64,000 nt of DNA from a virus (IMGVR_UViG_3300032251_000002:1-64000), one strand, 5' to 3'; positions 15,982-25,470 are shown, counted from the stretch's first letter. Notes: a model not told the origin generated them from the letters alone. Translations and numbers: made by a program.

Positions 15982-16325
15982 TATAATAATCCTCCCATTA
16001 ATCCTTCCATTAGTATTGCAAGTAAACTATTTTTAACATCATCTCCTTCTTCAAGTATTAATTCTTTTTTACCTCTCAAGTCAATAATATCTGTATATCC
16101 TGTCTTTGAATTACAATCTGAAAAAGATAATATAAATCTATTATGATTTATAAATTTTAAAGATAAGAAGGATTCCTTCTTTTCAGAGTTTTTATATCTT
16201 AAAAAGAATCTTCCTTGAGAATAAAGATTATCAACTTTAATAACTTCATAAGCTAATTCATTATTTATTATATTGAATACTATATTTCTTATCTCCATCA
16301 TTCTTTTATGAGTTGTAGCTAGCAT
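15981..16325 (-). CDS. small alpha/beta protein, expanded phage family member
   Basis: A 114-residue protein with an N-terminal helix, strands (RFFLRYKN, SFLSLKFINHNRFILSFSD) and a C-terminal helix after LEEGDDVKNSLLAILM. The last segment aligns with the 15469-15981 product. Start and stop overlap neighbouring genes, so it belongs to the operon begun at 16652. Function unknown. Confidence 0.65.
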   Translation of the reverse strand: MLATTHKRMMEIRNIVFNIINNELAYEVIKVDNLYSQGRFFLRYKNSEKKESFLSLKFINHNRFILSFSDCNSKTGYTDIIDLRGKKELILEEGDDVKNSLLAILMEGLMGGLL

Positions 16326-16337
16326 TATTTGTCCTCC

Positions 16338-16652
16338 TTAAATTAATGACATAGTTAATCTTAAAAACTTCTCTCGCAATATATCATAAATTGTACTAGC
16401 ATCACATTTATCTATATGTGCTTTGTGAGTAAGAATCCTCCCACCAAATGAACCATGAACTGTAGTGTTTCTATTTCTATAAACTTTTATATCAAGTCTA
16501 AGGTTTCTTAGAGTTATAACTACATCATGACCATTTTTAAAATCCTTCATAATTAATTTATGTTCTTTCATAACTTCAGTCCATTCAGCTTCATCAAGAC
16601 CTAAATCATTTTTAACAAATAAAAGAACTTTATTCATTATTTCATTATTCAT
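16338..16652 (-). CDS. small alpha/beta protein, first gene of the minus-strand operon
   Basis: A 104-residue protein: helix (MNKVLLFVKNDLG), strands (HDVVITLRNLRLDIKVY) and C-terminal helix (STIYDILREKFLRLTMSLI). It heads the minus-strand run that continues through the polymerase N-half to dCMP deaminase. A class I promoter motif (TATATTAT on this strand, 16693-16700) lies about 40 bases upstream. Function unknown. Confidence 0.65.
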   Translation of the reverse strand: MNNEIMNKVLLFVKNDLGLDEAEWTEVMKEHKLIMKDFKNGHDVVITLRNLRLDIKVYRNRNTTVHGSFGGRILTHKAHIDKCDASTIYDILREKFLRLTMSLI

Positions 16653-16689
16653 TTAGTACACTCCTTTTTATAGTTTAAATTTAGTCAAA

Positions 16690-16705
16690 CATATAATATA
16701 TATTT
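16690..16705 (-). promoter_or_regulatory. class I promoter motif, minus operon headed by 16338-16652
   Basis: On the minus strand the core TATATTAT lies at 16693-16700, about 40 bases before the ATG at 16652. The operon includes the polymerase N-half and dCMP deaminase. Confidence 0.5.
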
Positions 16706-16744
16706 AAAATAGTTTATGACTATTAAATTAATTTATCATTTAGG

Positions 16745-16756
16745 AACATATAAATA
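16745..16756 (+). promoter_or_regulatory. class II (late-type) promoter motif, portal
   Basis: AACATATAAATA (AACA-N6-TA), about 20 bases before the portal TTG. A short leader of about 20 bases would include only the RBS. Confidence 0.5.
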
Positions 16757-16775
16757 ATCGAAAGGAGGAATAAAA

Positions 16776-19184
16776 TTGGCTAATAACGATTCGAAAAAAC
16801 GTTCTAATAAAGGCTCAAGAGGTATTAGTAGCTCTTTAGATGTTCTTTCAAAAATTGGAAAGTTAACAACTAGTATGATTTTTGGAACAGATGAAGATTT
16901 CCATAAAGAAAATAACGGAGATATTGAACTTATTAAGAACACTATAAATAAAGTAAATAGTCAGTATAAACAAAATACTGGTAGTGATATTATTGAATTC
17001 TTTAGTGCAGTTACTAATGAAGTCGAAAGAAACAAAGCTAAAGATAATAAACCAGGTGAGGTTGGTAAGAGAATAGATATTAATTCTCTAGTTGAAAATC
17101 CTCAGAATGGTTTAATTAATGACATTTTCTTTGCTGAAGGTGAAAGAATTAACTTATATCAAAACTATGAATTACTTTATGATAACATTCCACAAATGGC
17201 ACAAGCGTTAGATACTTATGTTGATAATGTTATGTCACCAGATGATTTTACAAAGAATGTTTTCAATGTTTCATATGATAGTAAAAATATTTCTGACAGT
17301 AACATGGAGGAAACTCAAAATTTAGAAGTAATTAATAAAATAAACAACATACTTGATATTTATAAAATAGAAAGTAAGTCTAAAAAGATTATTAAGAATT
17401 CTCTAAAACTTGGAGACCAATTTGTAGCTGTTTTAAAAATGGAAAAAGAATTGAACTCAATGTTAACTGAATCAAATAACACTGAAGCTAAAGATTTATT
17501 TATGACTGAAGATGGTTCATTAAAAGATAATAAGTCTTATGACTTATCTGTAGAAAAAGTTGTACTTGAATCAGGTGAGGTTTCTATACTTGAGAAATTG
17601 TTTGCTGGAAATGAAGTACTTAAACCAGCATCAACATTAAATGAAAGTGCAACACCAGAAGATGTGACATCTTACAATGAATCTAAACAAAAATTTAAGA
17701 AATTAACAGAGCAATGGAAGCAAAACTTATCTGAAACTATTAACTCAAATGTTGAAATAGAAATGGATAGTTCTACTTTACTTGAAAATAATTATATTGC
17801 AATGCAAGACTTTAAACGTGAGAATGATAGATTAGCTCAAAGAGGTAATAAAAAGGCTAAAGAGACTGATGATGTAACAATTAATGGTTCTGTAGTTAAA
17901 ATTCTTGAATCGGATAGAGTTATTAAACTTGTAATGGATGATATGGTATATGGATATTACTATATTGAAAAGATTGATGATAAAGATTTTGGTAAGAGAC
18001 TTTCTAAGCAAGGTGCATTTACTAACTTAAGTAAAGGTACAGATGCTAATGAGGCTAATCTTAAACATAAATTAATTACTGATATCTTTGTTAAGAATTT
18101 AGCTAAGAAGATTGATAAGAAATTCATTGCTAAGAATAAAGACTTTAAGAATGTTATTTATGCGTTATTGAAGCAAGATTACATTACTGATAAGAAGGTT
18201 AAGATTACATACCTTGCTCCAAATGAAGTTGTACACTTTAAAGGTGATGATGAAACAGGAGATTATGGTAGTTCAATCTATAAGTCTATTTTATTCACTG
18301 CTAAGATTTATTTAGCAGTATTAACAAGTACTCTAATGCAAAAACTTGTTAGGTCTCCAGAGAAACGTGCTTTTTACATTGAGACAGATGTTGACCAAGA
18401 TACAGAAGCTGCAATCCAAGGTTTTGTAAGAGATATAAAAACTAAGGATATTACCATGAATTCTATGAAAGACATAACAACAATAATGTCTAGTGTAGGT
18501 ACATTCCATGATATGTATATTCCTGTAGTGGATGGTAATAAACCAGTAGAAATTGATACAATTCCAGGAATGGATGTAGATATGGATAATGAATTCCTTG
18601 AGTATTTACTTAAGACTATGATTTCTGGATTAGGTATTCCACCAGATTTCTTATCATATTCAGATGCTGAGTTTGTACGTTCTCTTGCTATGCAGAATGG
18701 TAAGTTTGTTAGACGTATTATTGTTCTACAAAAAATCTTTGGTGATGGATTCTCTGAATTAATTCAAAAACTATATGTTAATGAATATGGAGAAAATATT
18801 CCTAATAAGACTAATGTAGATAAAAAAGTAGAAGTTAAAGAAGAAGATAATCTGGTTAATGAAGCTGTTGATAATAAAATTAAAAATCTTACTATTCAAA
18901 TTGATAAGATTAGAGCTGAGTTCCCACCACCATCTTCATTGAACATGACCAATATGGCAGAACAAATTAACAATAGTTCTGATATTATTGAGTTTGTAGT
19001 TAACACTATAATTGGTGAAAGTACAGAGGATGCAGAAATATTAAGAGATAATCTTAAGAGAAGTGTAGCTAAATCATTAGTTCCATCTATTGCTTGGAAT
19101 AAATATGAAGCTATGAATAATGCAGCCAAAGTAGATGAAACTGAAATTAAGTTAACTGCTAGTAAAGAAGATGATGGATATTAA
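16776..19184 (+). CDS. portal protein (T4 gp20-like), enlarged
   Basis: Portal vertex protein through which DNA enters the capsid. Diagnostic gp20-type segments are AQALDTYVDNVMSPDD (about residues 140-155) and RSPEKRAFYIETDVD (about 525-540), followed by GIPPDFLSYSDAEFVRSLAM. At 802 residues it is far longer than T4 gp20 (about 520); extra Lys/Glu-rich material lies at about residues 215-370 and in the C-terminal 100 residues. It starts with TTG at 16776 after AAAGGAGG. A class II motif (AACA-N6-TA, 16745-16756) sits just upstream, as for other late genes. It converges on the tail tube gene with a shared terminator. Confidence 0.9.
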   Translation: MANNDSKKRSNKGSRGISSSLDVLSKIGKLTTSMIFGTDEDFHKENNGDIELIKNTINKVNSQYKQNTGSDIIEFFSAVTNEVERNKAKDNKPGEVGKRIDINSLVENPQNGLINDIFFAEGERINLYQNYELLYDNIPQMAQALDTYVDNVMSPDDFTKNVFNVSYDSKNISDSNMEETQNLEVINKINNILDIYKIESKSKKIIKNSLKLGDQFVAVLKMEKELNSMLTESNNTEAKDLFMTEDGSLKDNKSYDLSVEKVVLESGEVSILEKLFAGNEVLKPASTLNESATPEDVTSYNESKQKFKKLTEQWKQNLSETINSNVEIEMDSSTLLENNYIAMQDFKRENDRLAQRGNKKAKETDDVTINGSVVKILESDRVIKLVMDDMVYGYYYIEKIDDKDFGKRLSKQGAFTNLSKGTDANEANLKHKLITDIFVKNLAKKIDKKFIAKNKDFKNVIYALLKQDYITDKKVKITYLAPNEVVHFKGDDETGDYGSSIYKSILFTAKIYLAVLTSTLMQKLVRSPEKRAFYIETDVDQDTEAAIQGFVRDIKTKDITMNSMKDITTIMSSVGTFHDMYIPVVDGNKPVEIDTIPGMDVDMDNEFLEYLLKTMISGLGIPPDFLSYSDAEFVRSLAMQNGKFVRRIIVLQKIFGDGFSELIQKLYVNEYGENIPNKTNVDKKVEVKEEDNLVNEAVDNKIKNLTIQIDKIRAEFPPPSSLNMTNMAEQINNSSDIIEFVVNTIIGESTEDAEILRDNLKRSVAKSLVPSIAWNKYEAMNNAAKVDETEIKLTASKEDDGY

Positions 19185-19194
19185 AAAAAATAAA

Positions 19195-19230
19195 GACTAT
19201 AACCTTTACGGTTATAGTCTCTTCTTTATT
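19195..19230. terminator. bidirectional terminator, portal / tail tube
   Basis: AGACTATAACC/GGTTATAGTCT stem (19195-19205/19210-19220) between convergent genes, with A- and T-runs on either side. Confidence 0.75.
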
Positions 19231-19232
19231 AA

Positions 19233-20057
19233 TTATTCTGGTCTTGATTGTCCAGATTTGTCTACTTCGTAAGAACCAACACTAGCAGAGTCGTCATATC
19301 CGTGGTCTAAGCCACCAACTTCAACAACATTGACAGGGTCGAATTCGCCCATTTCAGCAAAGCCGAATTGAACTCTTTCCTTAAGAACTTTCTTAGCAAA
19401 CTCGTCAACCTTAGCTGACATATGGAAATCTCCTGAGAATGATTGGTCATATTCTACTTGGTCATGTGTACCAATTGTATGGTTGAAATGACTAAGTCTA
19501 ATAGCTTTAGGCATAACTGCAGTGTAATACGCAGCGAATTCAATATTGTTCTTGTCAACGTTATTAGCGTCTGGACGAGTAACGATATAAATCAATTCAC
19601 CTGTATGGTTAGCAGTAGCATAATCCATTCCATGAATCTTAGGATAAGTAGCGATACCCGTTTCTGGGTCTCTAATTCCACTAATCCAATATTGATACAT
19701 GTTCTTCATTGGAGAACCACTGAACTCTTGATGTTTAAGAGTAAACTCAGTGTTTTGTTTTTGGATACCACCAGCAACATGGAATTCATTAGCATTAAAG
19801 CCATGTGTAACTCCGAATGTTTGAAGTTCGATATCACTTAATCCACCAAACTCTTTGAAGTTTTTCTCTGTCAAAGCAGCGAACTGAGGATAAACCTTAG
19901 TCACCCATGATGGAAGTGTTACCCACTTAATAAAAGCATAACCAGTTACTAATGGGTCAAAATCAAGTGTTTGCAAGTCTAAAGAACCTGTAAAGAAGTT
20001 CTTATTAGCTGCTATATCAGTTTTAAAAACGTTAATTTGCGTACTTGGTTTAATCAT
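19233..20057 (-). CDS. tail tube protein (T4 gp19-like)
   Basis: A 274-residue protein encoded directly downstream of the sheath gene, as tube genes usually are. Its N-terminal FFTGSLDLQTLDFDPLVTGYAF leads into a beta-rich body with aromatic strands typical of contractile-tail tube proteins (gp19 type). It would polymerise into the inner tail tube. The C-terminal 35 residues are acidic and flexible. RBS GGAAG before ATG 20057. A hairpin between sheath and tube (20089-20112) could adjust their relative expression. Confidence 0.75.
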   Translation of the reverse strand: MIKPSTQINVFKTDIAANKNFFTGSLDLQTLDFDPLVTGYAFIKWVTLPSWVTKVYPQFAALTEKNFKEFGGLSDIELQTFGVTHGFNANEFHVAGGIQKQNTEFTLKHQEFSGSPMKNMYQYWISGIRDPETGIATYPKIHGMDYATANHTGELIYIVTRPDANNVDKNNIEFAAYYTAVMPKAIRLSHFNHTIGTHDQVEYDQSFSGDFHMSAKVDEFAKKVLKERVQFGFAEMGEFDPVNVVEVGGLDHGYDDSASVGSYEVDKSGQSRPE

Positions 20058-20088
20058 ACTGATTCATCTTCCTTTCTATTAAAATTAT

Positions 20089-20112
20089 GGTGGGCAGATT
20101 TAACTACCCACC
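20089..20112 (-). terminator. hairpin between sheath and tail tube genes
   Basis: GGTGGG (20089-20094) pairs with CCCACC (20107-20112); no U-run, so it may be attenuating or processing. Confidence 0.45.
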
Positions 20113-20126
20113 GAGATATTATCTAA

Positions 20127-22994
20127 TTATTTGTTAACAACTAGACTGATAAGTACTCTCTCGATAATAGAGTTGAATACCATCTCTACCTTAACACGAA
20201 GAATCTTATTTTGTCTATCATACTCAGAAGCATAAACAGTACCTTTGATTGACTCACAAGCTCTGTTTGATTTCCACTTAGCTAAGTAACCGTTAAGGTT
20301 ATATTGAGCCAAGTTCCAAGTAGCACTATCATTCCACTCGAATTGGAAGTCTTCCATCATGTTCTCTACATCTCTTTGAATTCTAAGCAATGCACGAACA
20401 TTGTTAACATTAGAAAGAGCAGATACAACAGATTGAGTAGTAAGTTGCGTACCGAATCTAGTTCTTCTATTATCAGCTTCGATATAGTTTACTTGATTCT
20501 TATACAACTCTTCTTTCCAAACATCATTTGGATTGAAGCTCATTGTCTCAAATTGTCCAACGTTACCATATTTGTTTCCAGCTAGTGGATAATGGATACC
20601 GAATTGTTCATCATGAGCAGGAATCTTGCTAGCTAAGAAGTAAGTAGGTGTAACCTTAATATCTCTACCAGTGTATAAAGAATCATGAATGATGAAATCT
20701 TGAGTGTAAAGAGCAACTCTAAAGTTGTTAATAGCTAATGACTTCTTAAAGTCAATCGCTTGTTGTGGAGTAGCAGGATACAAAGTATCTACCATTCCCA
20801 TGAAGTCTGTTCTAATTGTAGTACATAACTGTACTATTGCATCCTTAACTGCAACAGGATAAGCTGCATCTAGTACTAAATCAATAGGGAATAATTTCTT
20901 ATTAACTAAGTCATTATCTAATTGACCTGTGAAAGCTTCAACAAGTAATCTAGTCATAGTCTCTTCTCTTAAAGTAGGATTAGAGATTTCTAAATCACCA
21001 TCATCACCTTTCATCATAGGTACAAATGAGTTATAGTTGTGTAATTTATAGTCAAACGTCATTTCTTTTGTAACAATCTCGTTATAACCAGCAGTATCAA
21101 TATTACCTTCAATAACTTCATATTGAGCTAATTTAGCTTCATCAGTAGTTAATCCAGCAACAAGAGTAGCAGCATCATTAAGAGCAGTTACTACAGAAAC
21201 TTCATAATCTGTAATGTCACTATATTGTGTTTCTACAGTCTCAACACCAACTTCAATCATAACAACTTCAATAACATCTTGAGCTTTAGCTAACATTGTC
21301 TTAGCAGTATTAACAGCTAATAATGTATCAGCATCAATGTCATCAGCTACAGAATATAAATTTGTAGCATTGTTGTAATAAGCAGTAGCGTTTTCAACTA
21401 ATGTATTAAGTTCTAATATAGCTGCATCTGCTTGTACTTCATCTTCACTTGCTACAGTAGTAACAAACACTGTTGCTTCTAATGTAGTTAGAATTGAAGT
21501 ATAAACTTGAGCTAATTTAGCTTGAATATCGTTCTCTACAGAAACCAATTCTAACTCACTACCAGCATCAATTAATTTTGATAAATGACTAGCTGATTTA
21601 ATTTGCTTGATTTGGTAAGCGTAAAGAGCAGCTTCAACCTTTTGAATGTCAACTAATAAGTCTAACATAGCAGGTGAAGTAGTAACAGCAAGAGCAGTAT
21701 CTAAAGAATTATAAAGAATATTTAACATTTCTTTAACTTTAGCAACAATTAACTTAATACCACTATCAAGTGCATTTAAGTTGTCATTCGTAGCATCAAT
21801 AGCGTACGCTGCTTTAGAACTATCATAAGAAGTTTTTAATGCAATTAATTCATTAGAAACAACTGATAAAGTACCAGTAGAACTGTCTACGATAGCATTT
21901 ACAACAGTACCATAGTCACCCTTCTTAACTTTACTTAATACCATTCTCATTGTGCTTACAGAATTCATAGCTATATTGTGTATAGATAATCTTGCTGCAT
22001 CATCAATGTTAACGATGGCTTGTTCAATTGCACTATCCACATCTACCATATTAACTTCACCAGAAGGTTCGCCATTTACGTATTTGTGAGCAGATGCATG
22101 GATATCAATTTCTCTACTTAAAGAGCTATCGAAGTATGTTTCTGTACCTGAGTTTAATTCTCTAGTCTTTAATGAAATAAAGTCTAAAACACCAGGATTT
22201 ACATGAGGATTAATTAATTCTCCTAATTCATCATAAGCTGTTTCATTAAACAGAACGCTGAAATATTCAGAATATTTTTCAATTACATAAGAAATATGCA
22301 TTGATTCACCACTTAAAGCTTGAGCTTCTGGGTCTAAAGATACACTAAATGGACCTTCTATGATTTCAGTAGCACCTGCTTGAGTAGTCTTTGTTACTTC
22401 TAAATTGTATACACGGAAGTCAAAAGTATCATCAAATGAATCAGATAATGTTAATCTAAATCCTAAGTTGTTGTAACCTTTACCTCTTCCTTTTGGATAT
22501 ACTGCGAATAATGGATAACTTTCGAAACCATCAATTGTTTGAGGTCTATCTCTTCTAGACAATTCTGTCTTAAGAGCTTCCTCTGATGTGTTGTTAACTC
22601 CTGTGTAGATAAGAACAGGTCTTACTTCTACGTTAGGGTAATCAACTAAACCACCGTCTAAGTTCTTAACTTGCTTTGTTCCAGCTTTAGCTTGAACGTT
22701 AACGATAGCATGAGCATAACCAGCGTTCTCAGGCATAACTCTAAGAGCGTATAAACCACCATTTGACTGTAACCAGTTCATGATGTTGTAACCAGCTTGA
22801 CCATGATTTTTCATGTTTGGTTTTCCATAATGGAATTCAAATTCAGATGCTGAAGTAATCATGTTGATTTTATTGTCTGGTCCAATATCAGAAGTAAAGG
22901 CTGCAAACAATTGAGTAACGCCCTGTGCAGTAACGTATACTACAGAATTGTCTGTAATCTTTGAACTGACGCTTGGATGTAAAAATTCTGCCAT
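20127..22994 (-). CDS. contractile tail sheath protein, with a large internal insertion
   Basis: Sheath protein of a myovirus tail, 955 residues against about 660 in T4 gp18. The N-terminus (MAEFLHPSVSSKITDNS and a conserved first domain) and the C-terminal region (about 700-955, with NPNDVWKEELYKNQVNYIEADNRR and a final RVKVEMVFNSIIERV strand) are sheath-like; the C-terminal strands normally interlock neighbouring subunits. Between about residues 300 and 640 is an Ala/Val/Asp-rich, mostly helical insertion resembling repeats of helical bundles, probably a surface domain. A class II promoter motif lies at 23083-23094. Tube and sheath are adjacent. Confidence 0.85.
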   Translation of the reverse strand: MAEFLHPSVSSKITDNSVVYVTAQGVTQLFAAFTSDIGPDNKINMITSASEFEFHYGKPNMKNHGQAGYNIMNWLQSNGGLYALRVMPENAGYAHAIVNVQAKAGTKQVKNLDGGLVDYPNVEVRPVLIYTGVNNTSEEALKTELSRRDRPQTIDGFESYPLFAVYPKGRGKGYNNLGFRLTLSDSFDDTFDFRVYNLEVTKTTQAGATEIIEGPFSVSLDPEAQALSGESMHISYVIEKYSEYFSVLFNETAYDELGELINPHVNPGVLDFISLKTRELNSGTETYFDSSLSREIDIHASAHKYVNGEPSGEVNMVDVDSAIEQAIVNIDDAARLSIHNIAMNSVSTMRMVLSKVKKGDYGTVVNAIVDSSTGTLSVVSNELIALKTSYDSSKAAYAIDATNDNLNALDSGIKLIVAKVKEMLNILYNSLDTALAVTTSPAMLDLLVDIQKVEAALYAYQIKQIKSASHLSKLIDAGSELELVSVENDIQAKLAQVYTSILTTLEATVFVTTVASEDEVQADAAILELNTLVENATAYYNNATNLYSVADDIDADTLLAVNTAKTMLAKAQDVIEVVMIEVGVETVETQYSDITDYEVSVVTALNDAATLVAGLTTDEAKLAQYEVIEGNIDTAGYNEIVTKEMTFDYKLHNYNSFVPMMKGDDGDLEISNPTLREETMTRLLVEAFTGQLDNDLVNKKLFPIDLVLDAAYPVAVKDAIVQLCTTIRTDFMGMVDTLYPATPQQAIDFKKSLAINNFRVALYTQDFIIHDSLYTGRDIKVTPTYFLASKIPAHDEQFGIHYPLAGNKYGNVGQFETMSFNPNDVWKEELYKNQVNYIEADNRRTRFGTQLTTQSVVSALSNVNNVRALLRIQRDVENMMEDFQFEWNDSATWNLAQYNLNGYLAKWKSNRACESIKGTVYASEYDRQNKILRVKVEMVFNSIIERVLISLVVNK

Positions 22995-23082
22995 ATGCTT
23001 TCTCTCCTTTTCTTAATTTTTGATATTGTTATAAATACAAATCTTGTCCAAGACTGTATTAAATAACTAAGTTTTCACATTT

Positions 23083-23094
23083 TAATTAGTTGTT
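23083..23094 (-). promoter_or_regulatory. class II promoter motif, tail sheath
   Basis: Minus strand AACAACTAATTA, with GTA just upstream (TAAACAAC). About 90 bases before the sheath ATG. Confidence 0.5.
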
Positions 23095-23121
23095 TACGTT
23101 AATAGTGTAAAAAAACTGTAT

Positions 23122-23160
23122 TTATAAGCCTAACTATATATACAATAGTTAGACTTATAA
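23122..23160 (-). terminator. strong hairpin/terminator after the holin gene
   Basis: TTATAAG-CTAACTA / TAGTTAG-CTTATAA, 14 pairs with one mismatch, followed on the minus strand by a run of U. Confidence 0.7.
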
Positions 23161-23207
23161 ACTAATTTTGAGGGAGTATTTATGGGTACTTCCTAAAACT
23201 ATGACAA

Positions 23208-23630
23208 TTATTTGTTTGTAGATACATCTCTCACTTTAGCTTCAATAATAATGTCTAAGAATCCATTAACATCTCCGTACAATTCTTCAATAGTAATTAT
23301 GATATCTTGAGATACATTTTCTAAAAATACTTTAATTACTTCATCTTTAACTTTAATACCATCTTCTTTAGTTAATTTACCATCAGAAGATGCTTTCTTC
23401 AACTCCAAAACTAATGTTTGTTCGATAGCTTTCATTACATCAACTAACATATTTCTACCCATGTCTAAATACTTCTTTTGAAGTTCTGCATAGTTATTGT
23501 TAGTTTCACTATCAATTGCACCTAGTTTGTTATCCACATAAGAGTTTAAGTATCTAACCCCTACTACTGCCAGTGCTGGAATTACAATAGTTAGCACTGT
23601 GATAAAAATGTTTAGTAATTGTTCATTCAT
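23208..23630 (-). CDS. holin, LLH-like
   Basis: A 140-residue protein with one N-terminal membrane segment (about residues 5-28, LLNIFITVLTIVIPALAVVGVRYL) followed by a charged helical cytoplasmic domain with NNNYAELQKKYLDMGRNMLVDVMKAIEQT and a KLTKEDG motif. This is the architecture of the LLH holin family of Gram-positive phages, which permeabilise the membrane at lysis. It lies between the sheath gene and structural-type genes. No endolysin is recognised in this window. Confidence 0.7.
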   Translation of the reverse strand: MNEQLLNIFITVLTIVIPALAVVGVRYLNSYVDNKLGAIDSETNNNYAELQKKYLDMGRNMLVDVMKAIEQTLVLELKKASSDGKLTKEDGIKVKDEVIKVFLENVSQDIIITIEELYGDVNGFLDIIIEAKVRDVSTNK

Positions 23631-23643
23631 TGTGTTTCCTCCT

Positions 23644-24381
23644 TTAATATTTGATTGTTTTCTCTACTGGAGAGATATTTTCTTGAATATCATTTCTACT
23701 CTTATTAACAGATGAAATGATAGACTGATTCATGTTTTCAAATGATATTGCAGTAAATGTAGAGTTAATGTTTGCTAGATTCTTCAAATTAGTTGTTTGA
23801 TAATCTAACTGACCTACTTTTCCAGCTTTACCAATTTTCTTTCTAAATGGTATTTCTATACCATCTTTACTACGATATAACTCTGCGATAATTAATTCAA
23901 GTACAACATTAGGTACACCTAAATTTACTTTATTAATATCTAAGTTATTTAGATAGATTTTCAATACATCCTCATAAGGTATTGTGTTTGGCAATTTACC
24001 ACTATGAAGAAGTTTTACGAATCTATCTGTACTCTGTACAGATTGTGTTATATTAGTGGTGTTCATAAATACATCACCCTTCTCTAATTGAAGTATGGTG
24101 TAATTGTCTTCACCTGTAGAACCTTTAAGCTTTAATTTATCATCATAACTTTCTGCAAATGATATTAACATGTCAATAGGTAAACTTAACGTGTATTGGT
24201 TACCTGTCTTAGATGTTTTAGAATTAAATACTTTAAAGAAAAATATTCCTAAAGTTTCTATCTTATTACCAATTACAGTTGCTATTCCTTCTTCAAAATA
24301 GAACTTAGGTATATAAACTTCCATATAACTTCCATCAAAGATTACTTGGTCTTTTACTTTTTTAAAAAACTTATAATTCAA
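23644..24381 (-). CDS. hypothetical, probable virion-associated protein
   Basis: About 245 residues, alternating strands and helices, no membrane segment. The most upstream in-frame start (TTG 24390) touches its own ribosome binding site; the TTG at 24381 has proper 9-base spacing and is preferred. A class II motif (24398-24409) immediately precedes it, suggesting late expression. It lies in a run of genes between holin and terminase that in related phages are structural or assembly genes. No domain recognised. Confidence 0.6.
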   Translation of the reverse strand: MNYKFFKKVKDQVIFDGSYMEVYIPKFYFEEGIATVIGNKIETLGIFFFKVFNSKTSKTGNQYTLSLPIDMLISFAESYDDKLKLKGSTGEDNYTILQLEKGDVFMNTTNITQSVQSTDRFVKLLHSGKLPNTIPYEDVLKIYLNNLDINKVNLGVPNVVLELIIAELYRSKDGIEIPFRKKIGKAGKVGQLDYQTTNLKNLANINSTFTAISFENMNQSIISSVNKSRNDIQENISPVEKTIKY

Positions 24382-24397
24382 TATTATCAACTCCTTT

Positions 24398-24409
24398 TAT
24401 AAAATTGTT
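24398..24409 (-). promoter_or_regulatory. class II promoter motif, 23644-24381 gene
   Basis: Minus strand AACAATTTTATA, immediately followed by the RBS AAAGGAG. Confidence 0.5.
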
Positions 24410-24412
24410 TAA

Positions 24413-24442
24413 GAGAATAAGGGAATTTAATCCCTTATTCTC
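24413..24442 (-). terminator. hairpin overlapping the 24441 stop codon
   Basis: 12-bp stem GAGAATAAGGGA/TCCCTTATTCTC; the following sequence has only a weak U-run before the next class II motif. Confidence 0.55.
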
Positions 24443-24743
24443 ATTTAAGTTCTTTTTCTAAATATAGTCTTCTTAGCAAGTAACTACCTTCTCCTTCATC
24501 AATTAAATCTTTTAAGTTAGGAATGTAATTAATTACTTCAGCTATTTGATATGCATTAATATAATCCGTTGTATTAGTTATACAGTCTAGTAAATCTTCC
24601 TTATCCCAATATTGAAGTAAATTCTCCATAACTGTAACATTTCTAACATTTGAACCAGTATTTATAGTTAAGTTACCTAAAGGATTATTACCTGAGACAA
24701 CTAAAGAATTTGGTAGTTGATTTAAACTTACTTTTGCAGCCAT
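24441..24743 (-). CDS. hypothetical protein, 100 aa
   Basis: A 100-residue acidic protein with a Leu/Asn-rich N-terminus (NQLPNSLVVSGNNPLGNL) and a helical C-terminus. It is one base away from the preceding gene, so translationally coupled. A 12-bp hairpin (24413-24442) overlaps its stop codon. No domain recognised; probably a virion or assembly protein from context. Confidence 0.6.
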   Translation of the reverse strand: MAAKVSLNQLPNSLVVSGNNPLGNLTINTGSNVRNVTVMENLLQYWDKEDLLDCITNTTDYINAYQIAEVINYIPNLKDLIDEGEGSYLLRRLYLEKELK

Positions 24744-24744
24744 A

Positions 24745-25470
24745 TTAAACTCCAGTTTCTGAATTTAATAAGAAATCAATTACATCTGTCATGTTCTTGA
24801 TAAACTTATTATTGTATTCAGTTCTTTCACTCTTCTTAACAAAGAAAATGTTACTAATAACCTTTTGAGTAAATAATGCTGTTTCTTTTAATGGTGATAA
24901 AACTATAAATGAATATAAGTGAGCAGTAAATAAACCTGAATGTTTCTTGTAATCTTCTGGTAAAATCATTCTAACTGCAACTAATAACATTTGTGGATTA
25001 GGGAATGTATAACTTTTAGCATTACCTAATTTAGTCATAACAGTCTTTTGTAATTTGTGTAACTTCTTAGGATTCTTTTTAAGCTCTTTAACTAAATCTG
25101 GAGTGAATCTTTGATGTAATACTTGTAAAGAATAACTATTAACTATTTCATACATAGCATCTTCTAAACTTTTAGCAGTAGTTTCATCTCCTTCTTCTCT
25201 AGCTTTTTTAATCATTTCTTCAGTCTTCTTGATAAAGTTAGTATCTTTTTGCTCTTTAGAAGCAAGAACCCCTTCACTAACCATATCATTTATTTCTTGT
25301 TTCTGCTCTTCAATAAAACTTCCAATAGACTCTGAATCCTTAGCAAGAACGTCTATATCTTGATTTACTTTCTCATCAACATTTTTAGCACTCTTCTTAA
25401 TTACATCCATAGCATTAGAAATATCTTTAAGACCTTGTGATGCTACATTATCTAAACCATTTTTCTTCAT
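24745..25470 (-). CDS. hypothetical helical protein, probable virion assembly
   Basis: A 241-residue, mainly helical protein: coiled-coil-like N-terminal half (about residues 20-105), then a folded C-terminal half with VAVRMILPEDYKKHSGLF. No motif is recognised. It is tightly spaced between 25485-26273 and 24441-24743, in the late operon between terminase and sheath. Confidence 0.6.
   Translation of the reverse strand: MKKNGLDNVASQGLKDISNAMDVIKKSAKNVDEKVNQDIDVLAKDSESIGSFIEEQKQEINDMVSEGVLASKEQKDTNFIKKTEEMIKKAREEGDETTAKSLEDAMYEIVNSYSLQVLHQRFTPDLVKELKKNPKKLHKLQKTVMTKLGNAKSYTFPNPQMLLVAVRMILPEDYKKHSGLFTAHLYSFIVLSPLKETALFTQKVISNIFFVKKSERTEYNNKFIKNMTDVIDFLLNSETGV

Larger units (their letters stand above)
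22995..23207. other. 213-nt intergenic region: sheath leader and holin terminator
   Basis: This gap holds the sheath RBS, the class II motif (23083-23094), a long hairpin (23122-23160) and, nearer the holin stop, an imperfect GGGAGTA/TACTTCC stem (about 23171-23192). No ORF is seen. It appears to terminate the holin transcript and start the sheath transcript. Confidence 0.6.
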
